Assembly (NCBI GenBank): GCA_037501455.1
Contig: CM074864.1
Location: 20,764,001 to 20,828,000, forward strand
Source: Lantana camara
Taxonomy: Eukaryota > Streptophyta > Magnoliopsida > Lamiales > Verbenaceae
Direction: 5' to 3'
Length of the DNA stretch: 64,000 nucleotides
A program made the position numbers and the translations under genes. The first letter of the stretch is position 1. Each line of letters begins with the position of its first letter. Positions 10,503 to 22,463 of this stretch are shown one piece after another. The notes below the pieces were generated by a model. That model searched no databases and was not told the origin of the DNA. It worked only from the letters and a program-made list of their open reading frames with translations.

Positions 10503-11863
10503 CCGGTTGCAAAACCGGGGTTCTTTGCGTCATGTCGTGTCAAGTATAGGTTGAACGGCTTAGGAACAACGTGTCAACGTGTGCACCGCATTGATCATGA
10601 GCATTGTTATTGAAATTTGACGTGGAAAATTTATTATTAACTGTGTTTAACTTAAATTTTATTAATTTAAGTGTTGCATTTTGCATTAATAAGTGCTTTT
10701 GATGCTAACTACGTGTCATATGCACTTACTAACCGGCATGCATTCATAATTGAGATGAGTTGTGATTTTAGGATATTCTTACAACATCAAACCACGGCCA
10801 ATTCTCCCAATCACAATAAGTCATCATGAGCCCTACTTTCAAGCATGGAGGATGTAAGAGATGTACCGGGGATTTTATACAAGAATTTGAGAGTCCTGAC
10901 CTTCTTTGATCGGGCCATGATCCGGGTGATGGAATCCGAGATGGAAAACTCAACTTGCGGGAATAATTGACAAGTACTACCAAGAAGTGATGAGCATTCG
11001 AAAGGATAGTAGTGGGTGTGCGACATCTACCATTCACAAGATCAACACATGCACCTACATTACCAGGGTTAATCAACCGGTTCCTTAGGATTACTTAATT
11101 CAAGAAAGAAGCAAAGGAAAACTTCAAGGGTATTTTATTTCGAGGTTTGGATCGATGAAAGGGCGATGATAACCAAGAGGACCTAAGGTAAAATATGTGT
11201 CTTGATAAGTGAGCAATGAAGATCTCGAGGATGGGCTTCCAAGAAAATCAAGCTATTACAAATCAAGTTTGAAGAATAATAAGGTCAATGAATGGTAAGC
11301 AACACAAATTTGCAAGGAAGAGCTTTCAAATAAACCAAATGTATTAGAAATTAAGTCCGGGGAACAAAGGAAAATGAGTGATGACTTGGGATACTTGGGC
11401 TCCGGACAAGGTAGGAATCGAATTTGGAGAAGATAAAGAAAGTCGAGCAGCACAGAGATATGGAGCAATAAATGGAAATGATAAAGGAAGACAAAGAATC
11501 TTTGGAGGAGATTATAAAACCAAGCGTAAACAAATGGAGGGCGAGTGCATTCCATTGATATAAATTCGTAAAGTATAAGTCAAGAAAACTTCAAATGGTG
11601 TGAAAATCAAGATGAAGATTCCGACAACAATTGGAAATCCAATTTCGGGAAAGGATCGGAATACCCAATTCCGTGACCATAGAAGACTTTGGAATCAAGA
11701 ATGGCAAGATCGGGCAATGGCAAAACACAAGATGATACAAGAACATTTTAAGGATTTAGAAGACCGTGGGTAAACAAGCCATGAACAATAAGTTCGAGCC
11801 AAGCCTTTACATAAGGAAATGGAGAACAAATATCTAAGCTCAAGCTTATCGCCACGGTGACAG

Positions 11864-12044
11864 GTTTAATATATTCATGGCACGTGCATCATACATCGCT
11901 TTAAATTATTTACTGTTCTATATTTTTGTACGTGTGCATAGATCTTTACATTAAGTGCCTGCTCTAATGTGTTGCATCCTTATATGTTGGCTATGTGCAT
12001 TGGCATCTTAATCCAACATGCATGGTTTAGTGTTTAATTGATAG
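11864..12044 (+). other. Conserved AT-rich, intron-like module of element C
   Basis: The module begins TGACAG|GTTTAAT and ends TTTAGTGTTTAATTGATAG|G. It contains ATTCATGGCACGTGCATCAT near the start and a branch-point-like CTTAATC near the end. Equivalent modules occur at 20437-20621 (B), 47495-47764 (G) and 33138-33407 on the minus strand (D). The 5' splice motif is weak, so a conserved cis-element is the alternative. Confidence 0.4.
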
Positions 12045-13041
12045 GAACTTTCTCCACTCCATTCCTCAAGTGTTACCCCGACCGAGCCGCATCCGATTTG
12101 AGATAAGAGGACTATTGGATTGCAAACTGTGTGGAACAAAAGGAAAGAGGAAATATCGAGGCTCGGGAAAATAGAGCTGGAGGGTAGAATAGAAGAAGTA
12201 GGTAGTTATCTCTACCAATCACTTCAACGTAAATATGAATAATGCCACCGGACAAGTAGTTTAACTAAGACCTTTATACCAAGGAAGCTGAAGTTAAGAA
12301 GTTGGGAATCCTATATTCCATAAGTGATAGAACAAGTTCAAAGGGTTGAGATAGAATCTCTTAAGGGGGAGAGCCGACCCAGAAGATGATTTAAATCCAC
12401 GGTTATGCTCGAACAGGTCACTTCAAAAAAAAAAAAAAAAAAATAAGAACAACCGAAATGCAAGAATCCACAGGTAACGTGAGTCTACAAAGGTGATATG
12501 AGATGGAATGGAAGGTCTAACATTTAATGGAAATTGAGTTACTAAAGATTAACTTAAGTATTCAAGTTGGAGGTTAGAACTTAAGCAATTAAAGGCTAAC
12601 TTGAACAACTAAGAAGGTCGAATACTAATCGAGGTGGATAACGAGCTAATTGGGTTAAGATCAAACGCGCACTAAAAATTAGAGCTTCAGACTATGGTGT
12701 TTAGAGAAGATAAGGGAAAATATTATGTGATGAAGATCGGGTGGTTATTTAAGTATTGAGTACATCGGGGATTGCAATGCCTGACACTATGGAAGGAATC
12801 AAGTGTTGAATCGGATCAGTACAATATAAGATTCTCGAGCTTCGGTGAACGGTACATTTAGCATCCATGGCATATACATACATACCACTTTATTTCGAAT
12901 AATTTTATGATGCTAAGTGCTTGGATTACTTATTGTATTAATTGTTCTTGTATGATTGATTCTCGATGTATTTGATAACTCCTACTTGCTTCTTGTGTGG
13001 TTGCGGCATGATTGTTTATTTAGTTGTTGTTTTGAGAGTTT

Positions 13042-13115
13042 GAGAGACGGGGTTCTCTCGTTGTTGTCCGAGAGACGGGGTTCTCTCCTTGTTGTTCGAA
13101 AGACGGGGCTCTTTC
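13042..13115 (+). repeat. GAGAGACGGGG hairpin array of element C
   Basis: Three units occur, at 13042-13059, 13070-13087 and 13098-13115. The third reads GAAAGACGGGGCTCTTTC: the G-to-A change in one arm is matched by C-to-T in the other, so the 6-bp stem is kept. Confidence 0.9.
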
Positions 13116-13317
13116 ATTACTTGCTACCTGATTAGACTTTCGAGTGCTTAGGCTTCGGTGAGTTAAGGGTCGTGATTTAACAGCAATTGAAGACCACTTG
13201 TTTCTTGAAGGCCTTTTCCGAACTAATTCCTGACGGGGAGTTGCTAACCCGCGTGGGATGAACACGGGAAAGTTACACAAAGTTCAAAATCAAGGCAGTG
13301 GACCTGGGGACAGGTCC

Positions 13318-13334
13318 TTCTTAAGGGGGAGAGG
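13318..13334 (+). other. Polypurine tract of element C
   Basis: TTCTTAAGGGGGAGAGG directly precedes the TGTAACG start of the 3' LTR. Confidence 0.9.
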
Positions 13335-13335
13335 T

Positions 13336-16300
13336 TGTAACGCCCCAACTTTTCGGCCATACCGGTATGACGTCACGAGTGGGTTTAGACTGAGAGTTAT
13401 GTGACATTTATGTGTTTTAATTGTTAAGTGATCGTTTAACATATTAATTTCGTGAACTAAATTGCTATCATGTGACTAATATGACTTAGATGATTTATTT
13501 GATTATGCTATTTGAATTTGTTTATAACATGCTTAATTGCCAATTAAATATTTATTTCACTTATGCACTTATTTGAAATTATGTGAAATCCTTGGACTCA
13601 ATAGAACTTTTAATTGGACCTCAATTATTCACCTACCAAACCTTGGGGTCCTAATTGAATCACTTAAATTCTCAAAGGACCAAAGTGCAAATTCTTCTCT
13701 TCTCCCTCTCCATATACACGATCCAAACCCCCCCTCCACAATCTCATTCTTCTTCTTTCATTTCTTCTAGCAAAAACAAGGGCTCCCAACACTTTCTTGG
13801 TTGTTTCAATTCTTGGAGCAAGAGTATGTGTGTGTATATATGTGTATATAGGTGTATGTATATGTATTTATATTTGATGGGTTTGTGAATTAATGTGTTC
13901 TTAATTGTCCTAAACTTGTATTTAATGTTCCTACTTAGTATATTGCATGTTTTAAGTGATTTGGGTTGGTTTTGAGGTGTTTTGGTGATTTTTGGTCTTC
14001 TCCCGCGTTTGTCCCCTGTTTTCTGCGTTTTTTTGGCCTCTGTTCTGAATCCGCGAGGGTGGATTTTTCCTTTTGGAAGAATCCACGGGGGTGGATTTGA
14101 GGCAGAAACTCTGGACTCTCCCCTGTTTTGGCCTGAGATTGTTTTGCTTCGTTCTCCCTCATACGGACTCGGATTGGCCTGATTTTTGAACCCTAGGAAA
14201 CCTATTGAAGTCTAGAACATCCTCCAATTGTAATAATCTTAATATCTGTTCTCATTTATGAGATATGATCAATTCATTTTGGTGTCGCCACTTCTTCGAC
14301 AATCTGCGTTCGTCCAACTTCAAACCTATGCCATTTTCATCTCGCTTTGAATCATGATTCGTGCCACATATCCTTGAAAACATCTATGTGTCTAGTTTCA
14401 CCTCCAACAAGTAAAACTTAATTCTAGTTTGTCAAACTCAAGATATACCCATTTTTCTACAGCTTGCGCATTTTCGAAAATTGTCAACTTTTCCTAACTT
14501 TTGCTAAACTTTGCCAAAACTCGTTCTATCGCCTTCCTTGCACCTCCTCGACTCCTTATGTGACTTATATGCTATACTAACATGCTTTATGAGGTGTTTT
14601 GATTAATGTATGAAGTTTATGACTTGAATTGCTTTGTAATATGAAAGTTATGAACGAAGGAACTTTATAACTCCATGTATTGAATGTACTTGAATGAATT
14701 ATGTGATAAGGTGCCTTCATGACATGATTTTTACTTCATATACATTCCTAACATGTATTATCTTGGGTATTATGAAATTTTATGATTTTTCATGGAATAT
14801 TTTACGAGTTATGCCCCAACGTGTCTTAATTGCTCCTAATATGCGCATGCATGGATCTTGAGTCTCAATGTACCCCCCTACTTGCTTATGTAACTCTTAG
14901 TTTATCACTTGTATGATATGTATACATGTTATATCATGTGTTATGGTTATTATTTGAATTTCTCGGATTTATTGGGTATGAAATATGGAAGTTATGAACT
15001 CGAACGGATATGAACGTCTCTTGGAATGACTTGTTTACATGACTTTAAGTAATGAATTGTGCATATGAATGTTCCCATGATACCATATCATCTCTTATGC
15101 ATTCATATCATATTCATAACATTGTCGTGCGTCCTAATTGGTTTCATATTGAGTCGTTTCTCACGAGTACACATTATGTCTTTCTCTTGTACAGTTCATC
15201 TCCAGGGTGGAGATATCGTGATCGATAGGCTCACAGCCTAGCTTGTATCCTTGTATCGTCATCTTCCAGGTGAGGGTGTTTTCGTTCTAGTTACATATCA
15301 AACCCTACAACCCTTATTGAAAAGCTTTGGCCAAAACCTTATAAATATATATATGATATTTTCAAAGTAGAGTCCTCGAGTAATTTATGATCGAGTAAAC
15401 CCTTTTCTAATGAATTATGAAATATGATATGTTTCACATGAACTGATATGTTTTGGCGAGATTACGTATGTATGATATGTTCACGGGCCCAGGAATTAGT
15501 ACATGTGGCTATCCGGGGAGGCAAGGGCCGACAGTGATCCCATGTGCTGATTCCATTATATTAATGACGTAACTGGACCTCGTTAGGAGTTAGCGAGGAA
15601 TGGACGCTGAGTGCCACTAGGGGAGTCATGAAACCCTTTTGGTCCATGCATGGATGGTTCGGGCCGATCACCCGGCCATCACCCGGAGGAAGAAGGTTGG
15701 AACTTGTTTATGAATATGATTGTATTATGATTGTTATGCACCGTGCGGGAAGGCCGGGACACGGATCACCCAAACGACTATGTTATATGATTTGTGTGTA
15801 TTATGCATATTGCATGATCACATATTCAATGTATTGATGATATTTGTCGTACACGGTCGGAGTTTGGTTGGAGATTATGCACGCTCACTCGCCGAGCCAT
15901 TATGTTTATGTATGAATTATGAACTTAATGAATTTAATATGAATTAGTCGTAAAACCCGAGCATTGCTTAGTCCTTTTATTGCCCTCGTGGGAACTAACT
16001 TTAAATAAAACTTTGCTCGGGATTTATGACTTGCATGTGCATGTTTTTATATATATGTATAGCTCCTGCTCGCTCAGTCTTCTAGCGACTGACCCCTCTT
16101 TCCCACTTTTCAGTTCTTGCAGGTTTTGGCTAGGCGGGAGTCGAGTCATTGCATTCTTGATCGAGTCACACTTGTACACTCGAGTCACATTTCATATTGA
16201 TATGTTATAATTGTATCTCCTGACGTAATTGGGCCTGCGTGCCAACTATGATTCATTGTTGAATGTTGATTCGGGACATGTTGCATGTTTAGCTGAACCC

Positions 16301-16578
16301 GTTGTTAGGATGCATGATGGATTTAAATTATGTATTGGAATCGAGGTGGACTTGTAGTAATTGTTGAAAGGTATGAATTGTATGTTATTGCTTCCGCATT
16401 GCACATTTGGTTTTCTTTTTCTTGAGTTATTTGGTATGGGGTTAGATTCCGCCTAGCAAGGTTGTTTTATTTTGTCTCCCGTTCGCTATGAGTCCGGTTC
16501 ATACTTGGACTATCCATTTCATGAGTGGACTAGACTCATAGTGCGGGGGATGTGGCGCCTATCGTCCCGGGTGCTACA
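13336..16578 (+). repeat. Element C, 3' LTR (3243 bp)
   Basis: It matches 7225-10482 except for reciprocal deletions. About 250 bases around the predicted exon 1/intron 1 junction are missing here (at 13789), while 13482-13713 is retained. It ends GGGTGCTACA at the GAATT target repeat. Confidence 0.95.
14048..14097 (+). repeat. AATCCAC/GTGGATT hairpins, second LTR copy
   Basis: Units at 14048-14065 and 14080-14097 repeat those at 7955-8004 of the 5' LTR without change in the stems. Confidence 0.8.
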
Positions 16579-18049
16579 GAATTTGTTATTAAAATCAATA
16601 ATTTTGCATGCATGTTACCTAAATTATTTACGTATTTATTAATATATTTATACACGTATATATATATATTAATAGTGTACGTGTGCATGAATTTAGTAAT
16701 GCATGCATTTGTTATTAATATCATAATTACGCATGCATGTATTATAAGTTATATATATACGTATGTGTTTTTATATTATTTAGAATATCATGAATTTTAT
16801 TGTTACATTGCGTATGAGTGACATTTACGTGCTTCGTTTCTATTTGAATTGATACCAGAACTTCGTGCAAATTTAATATGTTGAACTTATACATGTCTTA
16901 TATATGAATATTTGTTCGTTTCGTATTTTCGGATTCATTTGCATGTGTTTCGGATTTAATTTTAATTTTGGAATCCAAGGCGGGGGCTAACGAGCAATTA
17001 GCGCACCCTTGGTTCCGTATTTAATATCTTGAGCTCGGGAACTCAGATTCGAGTTCCGTCAACATCGCTGAACTCATAACGAAAATTCGAGTTTAGTAAA
17101 CTTAGCCTTATATTTTTCTAACGTCATTTGAACCTCCGAAATTCAACCGAAAAATGAAACGGCGATGAAACTGACCTTGTTGCACTAAAATAACCATATC
17201 TTGCTCAAACCTTGACCAAATTAACTATGGTTAGACTTTTTGGAACCCTAACTCAACCCTTTATTCAGCCATTAACCCCCTAAACCGAGATAACCCTTCC
17301 CACTTGCTGAAAATTGGCCAAACATCATCTGCTTCCCAGTTTTTCCCGTAACTCAAGCCCTACCAAGAGATTCAAGCTCAAATCACCTTCCAAACCTCCA
17401 TTAATCCACAAGGTAAGCTTGGATATGTTATGTACATTCAATATGAGTCATTTTCATTCATTCATCCCCAAATTTGAGCATGGTTTCATGGATTTCTTGC
17501 CTGAGTTCGAAATAATAGGTTTAGAGCAAATTTGTTGATCTCTTTCGTTTCTTCATGGATTTGATTGATTCCAAGCCTGAAAATGATTGTTTTGACATCC
17601 TCTTTTCTTGTATGATCATTGATTACATGGTAATTGAAGTATTGATGAGTTATCATTAAGGACACTTTGAGAAAATTCATGAAATAAACTCACATATCTT
17701 CATCTCATGTCTGAGCTTCCTTGGGGCTGACTTGTATGATAATTTGGAGTTGTTTTGCTTCATATTTGATAGCTTAATTGGCCTGAACTTGTTGGGAATA
17801 AATGAGATCAGTTGTGCCCTGTTTTCGCGTGAGTTTTGCCCTGTTTTGGGACTGAGATGTTGCTGTCAAAGCTGCTGCGTTCTTGTTCTTTTGCTGTCAG
17901 TTTTAGGGGTTGTTTTGGGGCTGAATTCTTGTTGCATTTCATGCCATTTATTGCTACATATGTTGCCTATTTGTTGCTTGAGATGTTGCTGCGTTTAAGC
18001 TAGAGAAACAGGGGTTTATACCTGCGTTTTGGTTGAGCTGCTGCGTTCC

Positions 18050-18170
18050 GACACTGGGGTGTCATTCTGTCCCTTTTCAGCTAGTAACGGGCGTGCTAGA
18101 GGGGCGGTTTTCTCTGTACCGAGACACGGGGGTGTCTCACTTTGTTCTTTGATGTTGACACGGGGGTGTC
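18050..18170 (+). repeat. GACACGGGGGTGTC hairpins in element B LTR
   Basis: Units occur at 18050-18063, 18121-18138 (GAGACACGGGGGTGTCTC) and 18157-18170. Stems are 5-7 bp around a G-rich loop. This is the B-family counterpart of the LTR hairpin arrays. Confidence 0.8.
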
Positions 18171-18433
18171 ACCTTGTAATTCCATGCGTATCTTGGTGTT
18201 GCCGTGAGCTGCTGCTGCTGCTGCTCGTTTCTTTTCTTTCCTGCATAAATGTTGATTGTTAATGCATAATGTTTGCATGCATATTGTGTGTGTACGTGCA
18301 TGCATGGCCTTGAATGTTAATTGCATGCATTTTATGAAATTAGCCTAATGCATGAAGTTGCATGCATGTATAAATGTTGCATACATTTTAAGAAATTGCA
18401 TGGAATGTTGTTGCATGTGTGGTACGTAGCATG

Positions 18434-18456
18434 CATATATATATATATATATATTA
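18434..18456 (+). repeat. (AT)n microsatellite
   Basis: A run of alternating A and T lies in the AT-rich part of the B 5' LTR. It falls in the segment deleted from the 3' LTR. Confidence 0.9.
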
Positions 18457-19032
18457 TATTTATATATGTTTAGTAAATATTAAAAGTTATTTGATTTAAT
18501 TGAATTATAGAATTTAATTGTTATCTATTTCGTGTTTGATTTAATTTCCTAAATTTAATTGAAAGTATTTAATTGTTTATTCTCTAATTGTAAATGCGAT
18601 TGAATATGTTTAATTGTTTATGTTCTAATTTAAATGTGATTTAAATTGTGTTATGATTATATTTGAAATTCTTGAATTGAATTGATTGAAATGTGAAATT
18701 ATGATTCGAATGAAAGTGAACGCTTCTAATGTCGAATGAAAGTGAATGATAGTGAATGATTTGATTATATAATTTAAATTCCTTTGACGTGAAATGTGAA
18801 GGATATGAACTCGTTTGAATACGAATGCTTCATTGAATGAATGAATTGAATGTTTATATGTCTTTAAGAATTTAATAGTGCACCTGAATATGTTCATTAC
18901 ATTATAGCATAAAGTGTGTGTATGTCCCCGTTCGCCGTGATTTGGCTCTGGTATGGATCGTCCATTTCATATTCGGGTCGGGTCTCGGTGCGGGGGATGT
19001 GATACCTTGCACTCAGGTGTTACATCCTTAAG

Positions 19033-19044
19033 TGGTATCAGAGC
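19033..19044 (+). other. Primer-binding site of element B
   Basis: TGGTATCAGAGC lies eight bases inside the 5' LTR, the same spacing as in element C. Confidence 0.9.
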
Positions 19045-20436
19045 CTCGGGTTGCAAAACCCGGGCTCTCGTGTCGTGTGGGTCCGTCTAGGTCGTTCGGC
19101 ATAGGAACTACGTGATAATGTGTGCATTGCATTGAGTTTGAACATAAAATTATCTTTCTTTTTAATCTTGTCGAATTACTTGTTGCATTTTATATTGAAT
19201 CTGTGCCTTTTATGTTGAATATGTGCCATGAGCATGTATTAATCGCATACATATATATCCGAAATAAGTTATGAATTACAGGTTATGAAGATACTATCAA
19301 ACCACGGCCAAGTATCATGTTAACAACGCCTTACTGCAAGTTCTTTCTGAGGCATGGAGGATAGGAATGATGCATCGGGAAAGATATAGAGAATTTGAGA
19401 GGCGTGGTCCTCATAGATGGAGCTAGAGTTCAAGGATTAGGATACGGAATGGGAGGTTCGAATTTAAAGATGCGGTGGTAGAAGGACACTTGGTGAAATA
19501 AGGATTGACTGTGAGATGGTTACGACTTAGAAGATTGACATATACGGCCCTGCCACATAAGGTGCCTCTGATTGGATGCAACGGGATCTTTCAAGCTAAT
19601 GAATGAAGTGAACAAACCTCGAAAGTATTTTGATTCCGGATTTAGATCATTGAAGAGGTATCAATAATTAAGAGGAGTTAAGATAAAATGGGTTCGGTAG
19701 AAGTTATGAACCAAGGGTCGACAAAGAAGGATTTCTAACTACGCCTAGTGATTAGAAATCGAGTTTGTTGAAGTTAAGATTAGGAAGAGTTGGACTTGGG
19801 TACTCTGGATGACGATTAATGATGGGAAATGAGTTTGGAAGGGAGTAGAGAGAGGCAAGTAATTGTGTGAATACGAATTTAGGGAAGGTGGCGATATTGA
19901 GGACGGGATTTGAGTTCGTTTTCCAAACCCAAGCTGAATTGTCGGGTGGAGAGGTCGAATTGGAAGATATGGAGCAACAAATGGGAAAGATAAAGAAAGG
20001 CAAAGACCGGTTGAAGGATTATTCTCGGGGAGAGACTCTTTGCAAGGAAATCATGCGCTCAGGTATAAGCAATCGGAAAACAAGCTTAATTCGTCAATCT
20101 AAGTTCATAAAGGATAAGGACGGGAGTCTTGATCACGGTGATAGCGAGAAGTAGGGTTCAGAATTACATTAGGGTTCAATTTTGTAAGAGATTTTGGGCA
20201 AGGTTGAAGGGTGATTCTCAGGGTAAATGCAGAGGCTAATTCAGTGGATGTCGAAGAAATCAGGGATCGTGAAATTTCAATTCCGAATAGTGGAAGATAC
20301 AAGTGAGGTGAAAAGATTCATGGAAAACTTGAAGACCGTGGGAAAAGACAAGGCACGATTAGCAAGTCAAAGTAATTTTGGGATTGGAGGAACAAGGAAA
20401 AGCTAGCGAGCTAATAGCTTATTATATAAGTGACAG

Positions 20437-20621
20437 GTTCCAAAACATTCATGGCACGTGCATCATATTTCGCATCAAATTACTATTTTCTTTATTTATG
20501 TTCGTGCGCGTGTTTTTATTTGATTTTGTTGTGCTAAGGTGCTGCATATTTAATTGTTGCAAAATATGCCACGTGCATTATCATTTTAACCCCGACACGC
20601 ATTCTAGTGTTTATTTGATAG
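20437..20621 (+). other. Conserved AT-rich, intron-like module of element B
   Basis: It begins TGACAG|GTTCCAA and ends GTGTTTATTTGATAG|G, with ATTCATGGCACGTGCATCAT near its start and TTTTAACC near its end. It is the counterpart of 11864-12044 in element C. Confidence 0.4.
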
Positions 20622-22207
20622 GAAGTTCATTCATCCCACTTATCAAGTATTTCTTCGATCGGGTCACATCTTAGTTAAGAAGAAAAGGAGTAATGGGATG
20701 GTAAGATACAAGGAAGGTGATGTCGGGAAAATAGAGAATTTGAAGTAAAGGATAGGTTAATGGAAATGGGAATTCATAAGGAGAAGCGAGATTAGAGTTG
20801 ATTGCGGGGTGTGTGGATTGGACAAGAAAAGGAAAGGAGTTCGGATATCAAGCGTAGTAGAAGGGAAGCTGAAAGGCAAAACGTTAGGGTATTCTTTTAT
20901 TAAAATCCTCTCTAATGGAAACGATTCATCCAGAGTTTCGATAAAAGAAGAATTGATGGAGTTCAACACGCGACAATAGAAATTTAAGGGGGAGAGCACT
21001 ACCGAGAAACAAATTGGAAGATTGAAGTGGTACTCAAAGAAATATCTTAATAAGGAATAGCAGAATTTCAAATTAAGGAAGATCTGGAAGTCCTAATGGT
21101 GGTGATTGGAATAAATTAAAGAACCTTAATGGTTAAACTGTTAAAGTGAGCGTTAAGTATTAAGTTAGTGTTGAAGGCCACCACGGGATATTGAGGAGAG
21201 GGTTTGGCGAGCATTTCTATACATGGGATTTAGATTTTGGAAAATAATGGAATTATGGAAGAGCTTCGGCGAGACCATTAAATCGCCTCAGGGAACAAAG
21301 ACTAAATCAAATTAATGCGTTCGTGATGGTAACCATAGAGGGTAATCTGGCTAAGTATTGGAGGAGTTCGGACATCAAGTAACCTAATAAAACCCTACAG
21401 CATTGCTAGTCGTTTTTCCATAACAAGTTAAAAGGAATTTGAGCAGAAAGGAATCAGAAAGAAGTGACTATGTAAGGACTTGATCTGAATCTCAAGAAGT
21501 ATCAAGGAACTTTTCCCTCGATTAGAAATTGGGTGGACCGAAATTTAATGCGCACTTAATGGCTTTAGGAGGATGAAGGGGTAAGGAAATGATTCATGAA
21601 GAGATTAATCCAAATTTTTGGAAACCGATGATCACCACCCAATTCGAAAAGAACTTGTCAAGAAGGCTATGATTATTAATCAATAAGGTCATTGAATTGC
21701 AAGGGGTTTCACCAAATTATAGAAGGAGGCATGAACCGGGGAAAAGACTGGCCTGGAATCTGAAGATGTAGGGTAAAACTCGTCTGGAAAAAGCAGGTTA
21801 ATTGGATCAGGGTTAACGTATCACCGAGAAATGGAAGAAGGTGTACACATTGAAGATATTAAAGACAAGCCAAGAGTCGAACTAGCTTTTGGGTTCAGAC
21901 CATACCTTGGGACCATAAAGGTTTTGGCTTCAAATTCATTTCCATGGTGAACGGTACCTCAGACATCCATGGCATACGCATACACGCATTGTTAATTTAA
22001 CTAATTTTGCTAATTTGCACTTTGACTCTTTGATTTATTAATTATGGTTGTACGATCGATATTGGATGTAAGTAAGTGATGATTGTTCTCTGGCTTTATA
22101 TGATTGTTTGACTAAGTTGCCGTAATTGGATATTTTGACGTTTTCTCCTTGATGTTTGTTCTTCGTTATGGCTGTATTTTGTATTTTGAACTTCGTTGCT
22201 TGTTTAC

Positions 22208-22404
22208 GAGAGACGGGGTTCTCTCTTTGTTGTTTTTGAGAGACGGGGTTCTCTCTTTGTTGTTTTTGAGAGACAGGGTTCACTCCTTGCTGTTTTTGAG
22301 AGACGGGGTTCTCTCTTTGTTGCTCTTGAGAGACGGGGTCCTCTCATTGATGTTTGAGAGACGGGGATTCTCTCCTTGTTGTTTGTGAGGAACGGGGTTC
22401 CTTC
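22208..22404 (+). repeat. GAGAGACGGGG hairpin array of element B (seven units)
   Basis: Units start at 22208, 22238, 22268, 22298, 22328, 22356 and 22387, about 30 bp apart and linked by T-rich spacers. The last, GAGGAACGGGGTTCCTTC, replaces GAGAGA/TCTCTC by GAGGAA/TTCCTT and stays paired apart from a G-T at the end of the arm. The unit at 22268 has a mismatch (TTCACTC), so not all are perfect. Confidence 0.9.
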
Positions 22405-22446
22405 ATTAATTGTTTTCAGACAGATAGTGAATCCGAGGACCGATTC

Positions 22447-22463
22447 TTTTAAGGGGGGAGAGG
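22447..22463 (+). other. Polypurine tract of element B
   Basis: TTTTAAGGGGGGAGAGG directly precedes the TGTAACG start of the 3' LTR. Confidence 0.9.

Larger units (their letters stand above)
10483..13335 (+). other. Element C interior: degenerate, no intact ORF
   Basis: After the PBS come purine-rich tracts that look like worn-out coding sequence, separated by AT-rich blocks conserved in other families. Around 11440-11540 the six-frame reading resembles the B interior (DMEQ then a Lys/Glu-rich stretch), with stops. A 19-base A run sits at 12425-12443. GGTGAACGGTAC appears near 12843, as it does at the gag end of element A. A block around 13218-13262 (ACTAATTCCTGACGGGGAG and following) is shared with D and G. 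Nothing here can encode a full protein. Confidence 0.75.
7225..16578 (+). mobile_element. Element C: large LTR retrotransposon without coding capacity
   Basis: Two 3.2-kb LTRs flank a 2.85-kb interior. The TSD is GAATT (7220-7224 and 16579-16583), and deleting C restores the B LTR sequence exactly. The PBS follows the first LTR and the purine tract precedes the second, so it reads on the plus strand. No gag or pol was recognised, which places it among large non-autonomous LTR elements. Confidence 0.95.
16579..19024 (+). repeat. Element B 5' LTR, second fragment
   Basis: It begins with the duplicated GAATT and continues the B LTR to GTGTTACA at the PBS. It matches 22669-25788 of the 3' LTR but keeps about 180 AT-rich bases (18435-18615) that the 3' copy lacks. 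A likely splice donor, CCACAAG|GTAAGC, occurs at 17413. Open frames in this LTR (for example 17732-17998) show no protein-family features. Confidence 0.95.

Noticed and set aside
12425..12443. A-run as the tail of an inserted retrogene or SINE
   Set aside because: No target repeat or element boundary lies beside it, so it is treated as a simple A tract.
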